From: Nocardia alni
Lineage (GTDB): Bacteria; Actinomycetota; Actinomycetes; Mycobacteriales; Mycobacteriaceae
NCBI RefSeq assembly: GCF_019038435.1
Contig: NZ_JAGPOX010000017.1
Location: 24,008 to 88,007 of the forward strand
Direction of reading: 5' to 3'
DNA: 64,000 nt
Positions 26,953 through 36,466 of this stretch are shown one piece after another (position 1 is the stretch's first letter; each line of letters starts with the position of its first letter). Below the pieces are notes generated by a model. That model did no database searches. It was given only the letters and a program-made list of their open reading frames with translations, and was not told where the DNA came from. A program made the position numbers and the translations under genes.

Positions 26953-29900
26953 ATGTCCACCCAACGTCCACCTCTTGCGGGACTGGCCGCGGCCGCTGGC
27001 GCCGATACCACGTTCGACCAGGTCGGGAGCCTGATCGGGAAAACGCCCGTGCAGTTGGTCGCGCCGTCGGCCGTGCGGCCGTTCGTGGCCTCGGCGATGG
27101 CGGTGCATCGGCCGCTTGTCGTGGTGACGGCGACGGGGCGGGAGGCCGACGATCTGACGGTGGAACTGACCGAGATCGTCGGAGACCAGGTCGCGCTGTT
27201 CCCGTCCTGGGAGACGCTGCCGCACGAGCGGCTGTCACCGAGTGCGGATACGGTGGGCCGCCGGTTGGGGGTGCTGCGGCGGCTGGCGCATCCCGACGAT
27301 CCTTACAGCGCGCCACTGCGGATCGTGGTCACCACGGTTCGCTCGCTCATGCAGCCGATGGCCTCGGGGCTCAGCGATGTCGAGCCGGTGGTGCTGCGGG
27401 TCGGGGCCGAGTTCGACTTCGAGAAATTGATCGAGCGGCTGGTCGAGTTCGCCTACGAGCGGGTCGACATGGTCGGCAAGCGCGGCGAATTCGCGGTGCG
27501 CGGCGGCATTCTCGATGTTTTCCCGCCGACCGCGGATCATCCTGTGCGCGTGGAGTTCTGGGGTGAGGAGGTCAGCGAGCTGCGGCCGTTCTCCGTGGCC
27601 GATCAGCGCTCGCTGTCCGAGGTCTCCGTGGATGTCGTTGTGGCGCAACCATGTCGGGAGCTGATGCTCACCGAGGATCTGCGGCGGCGGGCCGCGCAGG
27701 TGGCCGCCGAGAACCCCGCCGACGCGGCCCTGGTCGAGATGCTGGACAACCTGGCGCAGGGCATCGCGGTCGAGGGCATGGAGGCGCTGCTGCCGGTGTT
27801 GCGGCCGCAGGGATTACAGCTGCTGACCGAGGTGCTGCCCGCAGGGACCCACGTGTTGCTGTGCGATCCGGAGAAGGTCCGCACCCGTGCCGCGGATTTG
27901 GTGCGGACCGGGCAGGAATTCTTGGAGGCGTCGTGGACCGCGGCCTCCTTCGGCGGCGCGGCCCCGCTCGGCGCGCACGGTCTGGACCTGGCGGCGTCGG
28001 CCTATCGCGGGCTGGACGTCGTCCACGCCAGCGCCGACGAGCATGAGCTGCCCTGGTGGACGCTCAGCCCGCTGTCCTCGGGGGATCCGGCCGAGGTGGT
28101 GCTGCCGGTGCTGTCCGCACCCGCCGCGCGCGGGTCGCAGGAGCTGGTGGCCACGGTCTTCGCCTCGCTGCGCGCGCATGTCGGCACGGGCGGCCTCGCG
28201 GTGATCGTCGTCGCGGGTCATGGTACGGCGCAACGCATTCTGGAACGCCTGGCCGACGCGGAGGTGCCCGCCGCGCCGCTGGATCCGGGGTCCGGACCGC
28301 AGCCCGGAGTGGTCGGGGTGCTGTGCGGGTCGCTGCACGACGGCGTCGTCTTCGACGATGCCAAACTGGTCGTGATCGCCGAATCGGACCTGACCGGCAA
28401 CCGGGTCACCGCACCCGGCGAGGGCAAGAAGATGCCCGCCCGCCGCCGCAATCAGGTCGATCCCCTGGCGCTGAGTTCCGGCGATATGGTCGTGCACGAT
28501 CAGCACGGCATCGGCCGGTTCGTGGAGATGATCGAGCGCACCGTGGGCGGGGCGCGCCGGGAGTACCTGGTCATCGAGTACGCGCCCGGTAAGCGGGGGC
28601 AGCCCGGCGACCGGCTGTTCGTGCCGATGGACTCACTGGATCAGCTGTCGCGCTATGTCGGCGGCGAGATGCCGAGCCTGTCCAAACTCGGCGGCTCGGA
28701 CTGGGCCAATACGAAACGCAAGGCGCGCAAGGCGGTTCGCGAGATCGCGACCGAGCTCGTGCAGCTGTACGCCGCGCGTCAGGCCGCGCCGGGGCACGCC
28801 TTCGCCTCGGATACCCCATGGCAGCGGGAGATGGAGGACGCGTTCGCGTTCACCGAGACCCACGATCAGCTCACCGCCATCGCCGAGGTCAAGGCCGATA
28901 TGGAGAAGGCCGTCCCGATGGACAGGGTGATCTGCGGCGACGTCGGATACGGCAAGACCGAGATCGCGGTGCGCGCGGCGTTCAAGGCGGTGCAGGACGG
29001 CAAGCAGGTCGCGGTGCTGGTGCCCACGACGCTGCTGGCGCAACAGCATCTGCAGACCTTCGCCGAGCGCATCGCCGGATTCCCGGTGACGATCAAGGGC
29101 CTGTCCCGCTTCACCGATGCGAGCGAATCCCGGGAGGTGCTGGACGGCATGGCATCCGGTGACGTCGATATCGTCGTCGGCACCCACCGGCTGCTGCAGA
29201 CCGGCGTGCGCTGGAAGGATCTGGGCCTGGTCGTCATCGACGAGGAACAGCGGTTCGGTGTCGAACACAAGGAGCACATCAAGGCGCTGCGCACGCACGT
29301 GGACATGCTGACCATGTCCGCGACGCCGATTCCGCGCACCCTGGAGATGAGCCTGGCCGGGATCCGCGAGATGTCCACCATCCTGACCCCGCCCGAGGAG
29401 CGTCATCCGATCCTCACGTACGTGGGCGGCTACAACGACAAGCAGGTCGCGGCCGCCATCCGCCGCGAGTTGCTGCGCGACGGCCAGGTGTTCTACGTGC
29501 ACAACCGGGTGTCCTCGATCGACCGGGCGGCCGCCAGGATTCGCGAACTGGTGCCCGAGGCGCGGGTGGCGATCGCGCACGGTCAGATGAACGAGGACAC
29601 GCTCGAGCGCACCGTACAGGGCTTCTGGGAGCGCGAATTCGATGTGCTGATGTGCACCACGATCATCGAGACCGGCCTGGACATCTCGAATGCCAATACG
29701 CTGATCGTGGAACGCGCCGACGCGCTGGGCCTTTCGCAGCTGCATCAGCTGCGCGGCCGGGTCGGGCGCAGCCGCGAACGCGGGTACGCGTACTTCCTGT
29801 ACCCGGGGGAGAAGCCGCTCACCGAGACCGCCTACGACCGGCTGGCCACCATCTCGCAGAACTCCGATCTCGGCGCTGGTATGGCGGTGGCGATGAAGGA

Positions 29901-30567
29901 TCTCGAAATCCGCGGCGCCGGTAACGTGCTGGGCGCGGAGCAGTCCGGGCATGTGGCCGGGGTCGGTTTCGACCTCTACGTGCGGTTGGTCGGCGAGGCG
30001 GTGGAGGCGTATCGCGCCGCCGCCGACGGTAGGCCGATCGTCACCGACGAGGAGGTCAAAGAGGTGCGCATCGACCTGCCGGTGGACGCGCACATCCCGC
30101 CCGACTACATCGGCAGCGATCGGCTGCGCCTGGAGGCGTACCGCAAACTCGCCGCGGCCCAGGACGATTCGACTCTGGCGACGGTGGTGGAGGAACTCGT
30201 CGACCGGTACGGCGCGCTCCCGGTGGAGGTGGGGCGGCTGGTGTCGGTGGCCCGGCTGCGGCTGCTGTGCCGCGAATACGGGCTTACCGAGGTCGGCGTC
30301 TCCGGCACCACGTTGAAGCTGTCGCCGATGCAGCTGCCGGAGTCGAAACAGTTGCGGCTCAAGCGGTTGTACCCCGCCGTCACCTACCGGCCGACCACCG
30401 GGATCGTGCAGCTGCCGTTGCCGCGCGTGGAGGACAGCGTGGGCGCCGCGCGAGTGCGCGATGTGCGACTGCTGCAATTCATCGCGGATCTGCTGCTGGC
30501 GTTGGACGGAAAGCCGCAGGGCATGGTGGATCTGCGGGTGGCGACGGAGGTGTCGCCGGCGCGATGA
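26953..30567 (+). CDS. mfd: Transcription-repair coupling factor
   Basis: Mfd displaces RNA polymerase stalled at DNA lesions and recruits UvrA. 1204 aa. The N-terminal UvrB-homology region (residues ~1-350) includes [18 protein letters not shown]. The RNA polymerase interaction domain (~480-560) has [14 protein letters not shown]. The RecG-like translocase has Walker [17 protein letters not shown] near 660, the Walker B box in [28 protein letters not shown], and motif [11 protein letters not shown]. The C-terminal TRCF domain inhibits UvrA binding. CAGGAG precedes the ATG at 26953; 20 earlier codons in frame are excluded. mazG follows after 156 bp. Confidence 0.97.
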   Translation: MSTQRPPLAGLAAAAGADTTFDQVGSLIGKTPVQLVAPSAVRPFVASAMAVHRPLVVVTATGREADDLTVELTEIVGDQVALFPSWETLPHERLSPSADTVGRRLGVLRRLAHPDDPYSAPLRIVVTTVRSLMQPMASGLSDVEPVVLRVGAEFDFEKLIERLVEFAYERVDMVGKRGEFAVRGGILDVFPPTADHPVRVEFWGEEVSELRPFSVADQRSLSEVSVDVVVAQPCRELMLTEDLRRRAAQVAAENPADAALVEMLDNLAQGIAVEGMEALLPVLRPQGLQLLTEVLPAGTHVLLCDPEKVRTRAADLVRTGQEFLEASWTAASFGGAAPLGAHGLDLAASAYRGLDVVHASADEHELPWWTLSPLSSGDPAEVVLPVLSAPAARGSQELVATVFASLRAHVGTGGLAVIVVAGHGTAQRILERLADAEVPAAPLDPGSGPQPGVVGVLCGSLHDGVVFDDAKLVVIAESDLTGNRVTAPGEGKKMPARRRNQVDPLALSSGDMVVHDQHGIGRFVEMIERTVGGARREYLVIEYAPGKRGQPGDRLFVPMDSLDQLSRYVGGEMPSLSKLGGSDWANTKRKARKAVREIATELVQLYAARQAAPGHAFASDTPWQREMEDAFAFTETHDQLTAIAEVKADMEKAVPMDRVICGDVGYGKTEIAVRAAFKAVQDGKQVAVLVPTTLLAQQHLQTFAERIAGFPVTIKGLSRFTDASESREVLDGMASGDVDIVVGTHRLLQTGVRWKDLGLVVIDEEQRFGVEHKEHIKALRTHVDMLTMSATPIPRTLEMSLAGIREMSTILTPPEERHPILTYVGGYNDKQVAAAIRRELLRDGQVFYVHNRVSSIDRAAARIRELVPEARVAIAHGQMNEDTLERTVQGFWEREFDVLMCTTIIETGLDISNANTLIVERADALGLSQLHQLRGRVGRSRERGYAYFLYPGEKPLTETAYDRLATISQNSDLGAGMAVAMKDLEIRGAGNVLGAEQSGHVAGVGFDLYVRLVGEAVEAYRAAADGRPIVTDEEVKEVRIDLPVDAHIPPDYIGSDRLRLEAYRKLAAAQDDSTLATVVEELVDRYGALPVEVGRLVSVARLRLLCREYGLTEVGVSGTTLKLSPMQLPESKQLRLKRLYPAVTYRPTTGIVQLPLPRVEDSVGAARVRDVRLLQFIADLLLALDGKPQGMVDLRVATEVSPAR

Positions 30568-30723
30568 GCGAGCCAACTTTGTGCACGGTCCGCCGCCCGC
30601 ACGATGAAGCCGAGTGCCGGCGAGATCCGGGCGCGCGGATGGTCCGCCGTGGCCGGGAGATTCGATGCCAGGTGTTCGCCCCGACCGCCGCGGACCGGGG
30701 ACGGCAGATTCGTGAAGGCTGAC

Positions 30724-31458
30724 ATGCCTGGTCGCAGAGACGATTACGTGACGACTGACGCAGACGCAGCGGATTCGGACTCCGCGCGGATGGCGCATGG
30801 GTTGGGCGAGGCCGTCGAAGTGATGGATCGCCTGTGGAGTTTTGGCGGCTGGGAGGTCACCCAGACCCACGATTCGCTGCGCCCCTACCTGCTCGAGGAA
30901 ACCTACGAGCTGCTGGACGCCATCCAGGCCGGCGACGCCGCCACCATCCGCGAGGAGCTGGGCGACCTCCTGTTGCAAGTACTGTTCCACTCCAGAATCG
31001 CCGAGGCCGCAGGCGAATTCACCGTCGCCGACGTCGCCGCCACCCTGGTCGCCAAACTCGTCCACCGCAGCCCCCACCTGCGCGAGGACGACCCGATCGA
31101 CCCCCAAGCCACCCTGGAGCAGAAGATCGCCGCTCAGGAAAAAGCCTGGGAGGAACGCAAAACCACCGAAAAGGCCCGCCGCTCCTGCCTCGACGGCATC
31201 GCCATGGCCCAGCCCGCCCTGGCTCTGGCCGAGAAGATCCTGACCCGAAGCCGGAAAGCAGGCCTCCCCGACACCTTGATCCCCACCGAACTGCGCGTGG
31301 TCCATCTGGGCGCCGAGGACAGCGCCGAGGAACGCCTCCGCAAGGCAACCCTGTCGTTCGCCGCGCGGATCCGCGCCACCGAGGATGCCGCCGAATCCGC
31401 CCGCGGAGTGCGCGCCCCCCTCTCGGCCCAGGACTGGCACGTCTACTGGGCTGCTTGA
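30724..31458 (+). CDS. mazG: Nucleoside triphosphate pyrophosphohydrolase MazG
   Basis: MazG hydrolyses (d)NTPs to monophosphates and clears oxidised nucleotides. About 244 aa. The four-helix MazG core near residues 20-120 carries the acidic metal motif: LRPYLLEETYELLDAI (EExxE) and IREELGDLLLQVLFHS (ExxD). A C-terminal helical half follows, ending QDWHVYWAA. The ATG at 30724 has GAAGG 5-6 bases before it. In mycobacteria mfd-mazG-lpqU-eno are contiguous; here an accessory block of about 16 kb follows mazG. Confidence 0.93.
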   Translation: MPGRRDDYVTTDADAADSDSARMAHGLGEAVEVMDRLWSFGGWEVTQTHDSLRPYLLEETYELLDAIQAGDAATIREELGDLLLQVLFHSRIAEAAGEFTVADVAATLVAKLVHRSPHLREDDPIDPQATLEQKIAAQEKAWEERKTTEKARRSCLDGIAMAQPALALAEKILTRSRKAGLPDTLIPTELRVVHLGAEDSAEERLRKATLSFAARIRATEDAAESARGVRAPLSAQDWHVYWAA

Positions 31459-31476
31459 CCCGGGTTACGACGCACA

Positions 31477-31550
31477 CTTATTAAAGGTTGAGGAATAACC
31501 TTTAATAAGCGGGAAGTCTTATTAAAGGTTATGCGGTAACCTTTAATAAG
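31477..31550 (+). promoter_or_regulatory. Two perfect AT-rich inverted repeats before fic
   Basis: Each palindrome has the 13 bp arm CTTATTAAAGGTT, a 7 bp spacer and the complementary arm AACCTTTAATAAG. Copy 1 is 31477-31489 and 31497-31509; copy 2 is 31518-31530 and 31538-31550. Centres are 41 bp apart, about four helical turns, so both would lie on one DNA face. Copy 2 ends inside the AAGGAGGAG ribosome binding site of fic. The AT-rich arms contrast with the GC-rich surroundings. They are almost certainly operators; the ligand is unknown. Confidence 0.8.
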
Positions 31551-31559
31551 GAGGAGCCT

Positions 31560-32831
31560 GTGGCGAAGCTTGTTCGGCTGCGATGGATCAGCGAGGTCAG
31601 CGGTGGTGGGCTGTCTCGGCGCGACAGCAGATCGGGTTATTACGAGGCATATTGCCCTGATCCCCTGGTCGGGCGACCGGTGACGTTGACAGGTCCGACA
31701 GCCGCCGATGTCTCGGAGGCCGAGGCGGCGATCGCTCGGTTGGACGGTGACGTGGTCGCCTTGGTCGATACCGAGGCGCTGTCGCGTCTGTTGCTCCGGG
31801 CCGAGGCTGTTGCGTCGTCGCGGATCGAGGGGCTCGAGATCGGCGCGCGGCGGTTGTTGCGCGCCGAGGCCGCCCAGGGGTCGGAGGGCGAGGCGACGGA
31901 TGTGACAGCGCGTGAGGTGCTCGCGAATATCGAGGCCATGGCCCTGGCGGTCGCGGCTGTCGAGCCGGGGGAGGACATCACCGAGCAGATGGTGCTGGAC
32001 ATTCATCATCGTCTGCTCGTCGGCGGGCGACTCGGCGACGCCGGGCGCCTGCGCACCGAACAGAACTGGATCGGCGGCAGCTCCTTCAATCCATTCGGCG
32101 CGGCGTACGTACCGCCACCGCCGGAGTTGGTGCCGGAACTGGTCGCCGATCTACTGGCGTTCTGTAACAGTGACGAACTGCCCGCTGTCGCGCAGGCCGC
32201 CATTGCGCACGCCCAGTTCGAGACCATCCATCCATTCGTCGACGGAAACGGCCGTACCGGTCGAGCGCTGATCCACCTGATATTGCGGCGACGGGGTCTC
32301 GCGCGTCATGTCACGCCGCCGGTGTCACTGACCCTCGCGACGTGGACGCAGAGTTACCTCGACGGTCTCGTACGGTTTCGGCACCTGGGTTCGCCGGAAT
32401 CGCCTGAGGCGGGTGAGGGCGTGGATCTATGGGTGGGTCGTTTCGCGGCGGCGTGCACCCGTGCGACGGCCGATGCCGCGCTGTTCGAACAGCGAGCGGC
32501 CCAGCTCGAGCGCGGCTGGCGAGAAAGGTTGTCGACTGTGCGAGCGGGCTCGACGGCAGATCTGTTGCTGCGCAGGCTGATCGGCGCTCCGATCCTGACC
32601 GTGAGTACGGCGGCGACCTTGCTCGACCGCAGCTACCCCGCCGTGAACGGTGCGATCGAGCGATTGGTGCAAGCCGGTATCCTCCGCCAAGTCACAGTGG
32701 GTCGCCGGGGCCGCGCCTTCGAATCTCCGGAAGTCATCGCGGCATTCACCGATCTGGAGCGGCAACTGGCCAGTCCTGAAGGGGGTACCCGTCAGTCACC
32801 GCCGGAACGTCCGGTGCCCCGACGGAAGTGA
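31560..32831 (+). CDS. Fic family protein (class II) with C-terminal winged helix
   Basis: A 423 aa Fic protein, expected to transfer AMP from ATP to a target protein. The N-terminal inhibitory helix motif is SSRIEG near residue 87 (class II arrangement, intramolecular autoinhibition). The catalytic loop is HPFVDGNGRTGRALIH near residue 224, matching HPFxxGNGR with the His and Gly-rich anion hole intact. The last ~100 residues look like a winged helix (ILTVSTAATLLDRSYPAVNG, then ALERLV-type wing), able to bind DNA. The GTG start has a perfect AAGGAGG. Likely self-regulated through the two palindromes upstream. Its 3' end overlaps the convergent AraC gene by 86 bp. Confidence 0.88.
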   Translation: MAKLVRLRWISEVSGGGLSRRDSRSGYYEAYCPDPLVGRPVTLTGPTAADVSEAEAAIARLDGDVVALVDTEALSRLLLRAEAVASSRIEGLEIGARRLLRAEAAQGSEGEATDVTAREVLANIEAMALAVAAVEPGEDITEQMVLDIHHRLLVGGRLGDAGRLRTEQNWIGGSSFNPFGAAYVPPPPELVPELVADLLAFCNSDELPAVAQAAIAHAQFETIHPFVDGNGRTGRALIHLILRRRGLARHVTPPVSLTLATWTQSYLDGLVRFRHLGSPESPEAGEGVDLWVGRFAAACTRATADAALFEQRAAQLERGWRERLSTVRAGSTADLLLRRLIGAPILTVSTAATLLDRSYPAVNGAIERLVQAGILRQVTVGRRGRAFESPEVIAAFTDLERQLASPEGGTRQSPPERPVPRRK

Positions 32832-33753
32832 GTGTGGTTGGAGTGGCGTGGGTTTCGCGGTAGTGGCCGGGGGAGATGGTGAACTGTTTCTTGAAGGCGT
32901 GGGAGAAGGCGTAGGGGGTGGAGTAGCCGACTTGGGTGGCGATTGTGGTCAGGGGGGCGGTGGTGTCGCGTAGGAGGGTGGCGGCTCGGGTCAGGCGCCA
33001 CCAGGACAGGTAGGTCATGGGGGGTTGGCCGACTATGGCGGTGAAGCGGCGGGCGAGAGTGGCTCGGGAGACGCCGGTTTCGGCGGCCAGGCGGTCGTTG
33101 GTCCAGGGGGCGGCAGGGGCGGTGTGGAGGGCGCGCAGGGCTGCGGCGGTGATGGGATCGGCCAAGGCGGCGGGCCAAATGCCGGTGTCGGTTTCGGTCA
33201 TCCAGGCGCGGATCATGTAGATCAGCAGGAGGTCCAGGAGGCCGGGGACGGCTATGCAGGAACCGGGGGCGCGGCGATCCAGCTCGCGCGCGAGCAGGTC
33301 TATGGCGGAGCGGAGTTCGGGGTGGGCGCCGACGCGGTTCGGGAGATGGACGATCGTCGGTAATTCGGCGACGAGCGGGTGCTGTCCGCTGCGGTCGAGC
33401 CGGTATTTGCCGCAGAGGATCTCGAATTCGACTGTGTTCGAGGGGGTTTCGTCCGGAAATTCGGCGTGCCACTGGGCGAACGGGACCGCTGCGCGTACGG
33501 TCGCCGCATCGGCGGGGGAATCGGCCAGCACATGACCTGTGCCGTGCGGCAGCACTATCACGTCACCGGGGCCGAGTGTCACCGGATCGCCGCCGTCGGG
33601 CAGGACCCAGCAGTTGCCGCGCAGCATGACGTGGAAACCCGCGCCGTCGTACAGGTCCAGGCGAGTGCACCAGCGGCCGGCCGGCCCTCGCGCCCGGTTC
33701 GACGACGGCTGCCCCAGACGCATGGCCGCGATCGCGTCGCTCAGCACATCCAT
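32746..33753 (-). CDS. AraC family regulator with N-terminal cupin
   Basis: A 335 aa regulator. An AraC-binding cupin domain (residues ~10-190) has FHVMLRGNCWVLPDGG and LGPGDVIVLPHGTGHVL. The AraC DNA-binding domain near 215-305 has DRLAAETGVSRATLARRF and LTTIATQVGYSTPYAFSHAF. This cupin_6-AraC layout often controls a neighbouring oxidoreductase or hydrolase. It is divergent from the metallo-hydrolase gene, 102 bp away, with two palindromes between. The 3' end overlaps fic by 86 bp on the opposite strand, so antisense interference is possible. Confidence 0.88.
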   Translation of the reverse strand: MDVLSDAIAAMRLGQPSSNRARGPAGRWCTRLDLYDGAGFHVMLRGNCWVLPDGGDPVTLGPGDVIVLPHGTGHVLADSPADAATVRAAVPFAQWHAEFPDETPSNTVEFEILCGKYRLDRSGQHPLVAELPTIVHLPNRVGAHPELRSAIDLLARELDRRAPGSCIAVPGLLDLLLIYMIRAWMTETDTGIWPAALADPITAAALRALHTAPAAPWTNDRLAAETGVSRATLARRFTAIVGQPPMTYLSWWRLTRAATLLRDTTAPLTTIATQVGYSTPYAFSHAFKKQFTISPGHYRETHATPTTLTSVGAPDVPAVTDGYPLQDWPVAAPDR

Positions 33754-33773
33754 GAGGCCATCTTAGCTATGAC

Positions 33774-33821
33774 ACTCATTCATGAGTAGATCTCGTATCT
33801 GACGGAGCAATGTAAGCATTG
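33774..33821. promoter_or_regulatory. Palindromes between araC-type gene and metallo-hydrolase gene
   Basis: ACTCAT-TC-ATGAGT (33774-33787) and CAATG-TAAG-CATTG (33808-33821) are perfect inverted repeats in the 102 bp divergent promoter region. AraC proteins usually bind direct repeats, so these may be half-sites or serve another factor. Role inferred from position. Confidence 0.4.
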
Positions 33822-33855
33822 AGAAGCTCATTATGATGCCCATAGGCTTGTGTGT

Positions 33856-34767
33856 ATGGAAAGTTCACAAAGCATCGTGCTGGGAGACGTCGAGATCTTC
33901 CGCGTCATCGAATTCCACGGCCCGCTGATGCCGGGCACCGATCTGGTCCCCGAGACGACGGCGCAGACCTGGCGGGACAACGCGGACTGGCTCGCACCCG
34001 AGCATTGGGATCCGCACGTCGACCGGGTTATCTGCACCGTGCAGACCTGGGTGCTGCGCAGCGGCGGCCGCACGATCCTGGTCGACACGGGCATCGGCAA
34101 CGGCCGCGAACGTCCCGGTCGCGAGATGTTCCACCATTTGCAGACCGATTTCCCGGATCGTATGGCTCGGGCGGGTATACACCCCGACGAAGTAGACCTC
34201 GTGATCAACACTCACATCCACGGTGACCACGTCGGCTGGAACACTGTCGCCGCCGACGGCGAGTGGATCCCGGCATTCCCCAACGCGCAGTATCTGATTC
34301 CCCGGGCCGACGACCTCTACTTCGGCCCCGCCAACGACTACGGAAACGGCGCCCGCCCCGACGACCGCCTGCTGTACGAGGACAGCATCGCCCCTATCCA
34401 CCGCGCCGGACAGTCCGTCCTCTGGGACGGCGCCCACCGCATCGACGATACCTTGACCCTCGAATCCGCCCCCGGACATACTCCGGGATCCTCTGTTCTG
34501 CATCTGAACTCCGGCACCGACCGCGCCGTCTTCGTCGGCGACATGGTGCACAGCCCTGTGCAGCTGATCCACCCCTCCTGCAACAGTTGTCTGTGCCTGG
34601 ACCCCCAGCAGGCCGCGCTGAGCCGCCGGAGAATCCTCGAACGAGCCGCCGACACGCGTGAATTGGTCGTCCCCGCCCACTTCTCGGGAGCGGGTGCCGT
34701 CGAAATCCGCCGCAACGGAACCGATTTCACACTTGGCGAGTGGTCCGCCACCGCTGAGCCGCGTTGA
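33856..34767 (+). CDS. MBL-fold metallo-hydrolase
   Basis: About 303 aa. The metal-binding motif is NTHIHGDHVGW near residue 120 (HxHxDH), with SAPGHTPGSSVLHL (His), FVGDMVHSP (bridging Asp) and VVPAHFSG (last His). This is the full metallo-beta-lactamase fold set; relatives include N-acyl-homoserine lactonases and other hydrolases. The substrate is unknown. ATG at 33856 is preferred to the GTG at 33850. Control by the divergent AraC-type protein is likely. Confidence 0.88.
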   Translation: MESSQSIVLGDVEIFRVIEFHGPLMPGTDLVPETTAQTWRDNADWLAPEHWDPHVDRVICTVQTWVLRSGGRTILVDTGIGNGRERPGREMFHHLQTDFPDRMARAGIHPDEVDLVINTHIHGDHVGWNTVAADGEWIPAFPNAQYLIPRADDLYFGPANDYGNGARPDDRLLYEDSIAPIHRAGQSVLWDGAHRIDDTLTLESAPGHTPGSSVLHLNSGTDRAVFVGDMVHSPVQLIHPSCNSCLCLDPQQAALSRRRILERAADTRELVVPAHFSGAGAVEIRRNGTDFTLGEWSATAEPR

Positions 34768-34780
34768 GAGAGAGTGGTAC

Positions 34781-34858
34781 CCGGCCTCCCGCTACATTTT
34801 GCGGGCGCGAGACTCCGGTTTCGGACGAATTCGCCGACAAAATGTAGCGGGAGGCCGG
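34781..34858. repeat. Long inverted repeat, 21 bp perfect arms
   Basis: Bases 34781-34801 are the exact reverse complement of 34838-34858 (core CTCCCGCTACATTTTG), separated by 36 bp. It fills most of the 104 bp between two convergent genes. It could act as a bidirectional terminator, since transcripts from either side form a stable stem, though there is no T tract after the stem. A small palindromic mobile repeat is the alternative. Confidence 0.75.
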
Positions 34859-34871
34859 TTCTCGGATCTGC

Positions 34872-35321
34872 TCATAGGTACTTGGTGAAATACACTCGCC
34901 GATAACCGTCTTCGGTTGCGCGACCGGTCTCGACGTATCCGCGCCGCGAGTAGTAACCGATATTCTCGGTCATGGCTTCGTTGGTATAGAGCCGGAGTTC
35001 GGATCGATCGTGCTCGCGCGCCTGCCGCTCGGTGAAAGCCAGTAGCTCCGAGCCGATTCCCGAGCCCTGAGCCGCCGAGGATACCGCGACGTTGCTGAGC
35101 AGCACATGGTCCGCCTCGATCACGAGTACCAGCATTCCGGCCGGAACACCGTCGTGCTCCGCGACCCAGACGCCACCGTCCTGGATCAGGGCCGCGTAGT
35201 CCGCCCGCATCGGCGCCGGTTCCCTGCCCATCCGGGGAACGTAGTGCGCGTAGGCGTCGTGAGCCAGATCGGCGAGCGCCGGGGCGTCACCCGCTCTCGC
35301 CGGTCGTATGGTGAGCATCAC
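34872..35321 (-). CDS. GNAT family N-acetyltransferase
   Basis: A 149 aa acetyltransferase. The acetyl-CoA pyrophosphate-binding motif is VSSAAQGSGIGSELLAF (Q/RxxGxG/A) near residue 85. LLSNVAVS precedes it, and YTNEAMTENIGYYSRRGYVE gives the typical C-terminal NxxxxxFYxxxGF-like motif. The substrate cannot be predicted. It converges on the MBL-fold gene across the long inverted repeat and is divergent from the DedA gene, 78 bp away. Confidence 0.88.
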   Translation of the reverse strand: MMLTIRPARAGDAPALADLAHDAYAHYVPRMGREPAPMRADYAALIQDGGVWVAEHDGVPAGMLVLVIEADHVLLSNVAVSSAAQGSGIGSELLAFTERQAREHDRSELRLYTNEAMTENIGYYSRRGYVETGRATEDGYRRVYFTKYL

Positions 35322-35399
35322 GCCAGGCTATCGGCACTCCCAGCACGTACCACGCCGTGATCCCAGGGTCTTACCAGGCTCGGCGATCATGCTCGGAAC

Positions 35400-36038
35400 A
35401 TGAGCCTCGCAGCATTGACCACCGCGTTCGTGGTCGCCGTTGTGCCTGTGGCACCCACGGAGGCGACGCTGGTCGGGTTGGGCGCCCTCGCCTCCGTGAC
35501 GCACGCGTCGCTGGTCGCCGTGATCCTGGTCGCCGGACTGGGATGTTCGATATCCGATCACCTGCTCTATGCGGCCGGGCGCTGGGGCGGCGGACGGCTG
35601 CTGGGCTGGCTGATGGGCCGCGGTTCCATCGGTCGCGCCGCTGGGTGGCTGATCGAGCGGTTCGATCGGTGGGGCGTCGCGGTCTTCATCGCGGGGCGCT
35701 GGCTCCCCGCCGGGGGCAGTGCGGGCGCGGTCCTCGCCGGCACGCTCGGATGGAAGTTGCGCCGGTTCACCCCGGCCTCGCTGATCGGCTCCACGCTCTG
35801 GGCGTGCTACGCCACCATGCTCGGATATCTGGGCAGCGCCTTCACCGGCAACCCGCTGGCAGGTCTCGGGATTTCGCTCGTCATCGCGGTGGTCGTCGGG
35901 CTGGCGTCGCGCCGCGTGATGCACCGCCGGCACGCGGTCGCCGCGCCCGAGCCGGTCAGCGTCGCCTCTACTGAGCCGGAGCACACGACAACTCCGGTGC
36001 CCCAGAGCCCGGCGACCCCCGAGCTGGTTGCCGCATGA
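35400..36038 (+). CDS. DedA/VTT family membrane protein
   Basis: A 212 aa membrane protein of the DedA (VTT-domain) family. Several hydrophobic segments are present. The conserved region is LYAAGRWGGGRLLGWL followed by FIAGRWLPAGGSAGAVLAG, corresponding to the family's F/L-x-R-x(P)-G motif, and LIGSTLWACYATMLGYL. DedA proteins are thought to be proton-dependent lipid carrier flippases. The C-terminal ~35 residues are hydrophilic and Pro/Thr-rich. The stop codon TGA is the first bases of a tandem repeat array. Confidence 0.82.
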   Translation: MSLAALTTAFVVAVVPVAPTEATLVGLGALASVTHASLVAVILVAGLGCSISDHLLYAAGRWGGGRLLGWLMGRGSIGRAAGWLIERFDRWGVAVFIAGRWLPAGGSAGAVLAGTLGWKLRRFTPASLIGSTLWACYATMLGYLGSAFTGNPLAGLGISLVIAVVVGLASRRVMHRRHAVAAPEPVSVASTEPEHTTTPVPQSPATPELVAA

Positions 36039-36440
36039 GCCCCCCGGCGCACCGGGTTGGTTGCCGCACGAGCCCCCACCGGCGCAAGACGTAGCTGCTG
36101 TATGAGCCCCATCGGTGCGTGGGTTGGTTCTCTGTGAGCTCCACCGCCGTATGGCCTCCTGGTTGCCGTGTGAGCCTCACCGGTGCGTGGGTTGGTTGCT
36201 GTATGAGCCCGTCGGCGCACGGCCTGGTTGCCGTGTGAGCCTCACCGGTGCGCGGGTTGGTTGCTGTATGAGCCCGTCGGCGCACGGCCTGGTTGCCGTG
36301 TGAGCCCCATCGGTGCGTGGGTTGGTTGCCGCACGAGCCCTCACCGGCGCAAGGCACGGCTGCTGCGTGAGCCCCACCGGCGCGGACGGGCTGGTTACTG
36401 CCTGAGCCTTACCGGCGCACGGTAGTGCGACGGCTCGCGC
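36036..36440. repeat. Minisatellite, about twelve ~33 bp units
   Basis: Units of 32-36 bp start TGAGCC (occasionally CGAGCC or TGAGCT) and contain CACCGGTGCG or CGGCGCA plus GGTTGGTTGC. The two central 65 bp double units, 36171-36235 and 36236-36300, differ at one base (36187 against 36252), so part of the array duplicated recently. Frames through it on the minus strand give repetitive peptides and have no start signals. I treat it as non-coding. Confidence 0.85.
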
Positions 36441-36466
36441 ACCGAAGGCAGGAAATGCTCGGGTGC

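Noticed and set aside
28633..31440. 935-codon frame on the minus strand opposite mfd and mazG
   Set aside because: It is antisense to two well-supported core genes; its sequence is rich in Arg, His, Gly and Gln with no family match, as expected for a GC-rich shadow frame.
36038..36440. CRISPR array
   Set aside because: Units are contiguous and similar throughout, with no unique spacers between conserved repeats and no cas genes nearby; it is a minisatellite.
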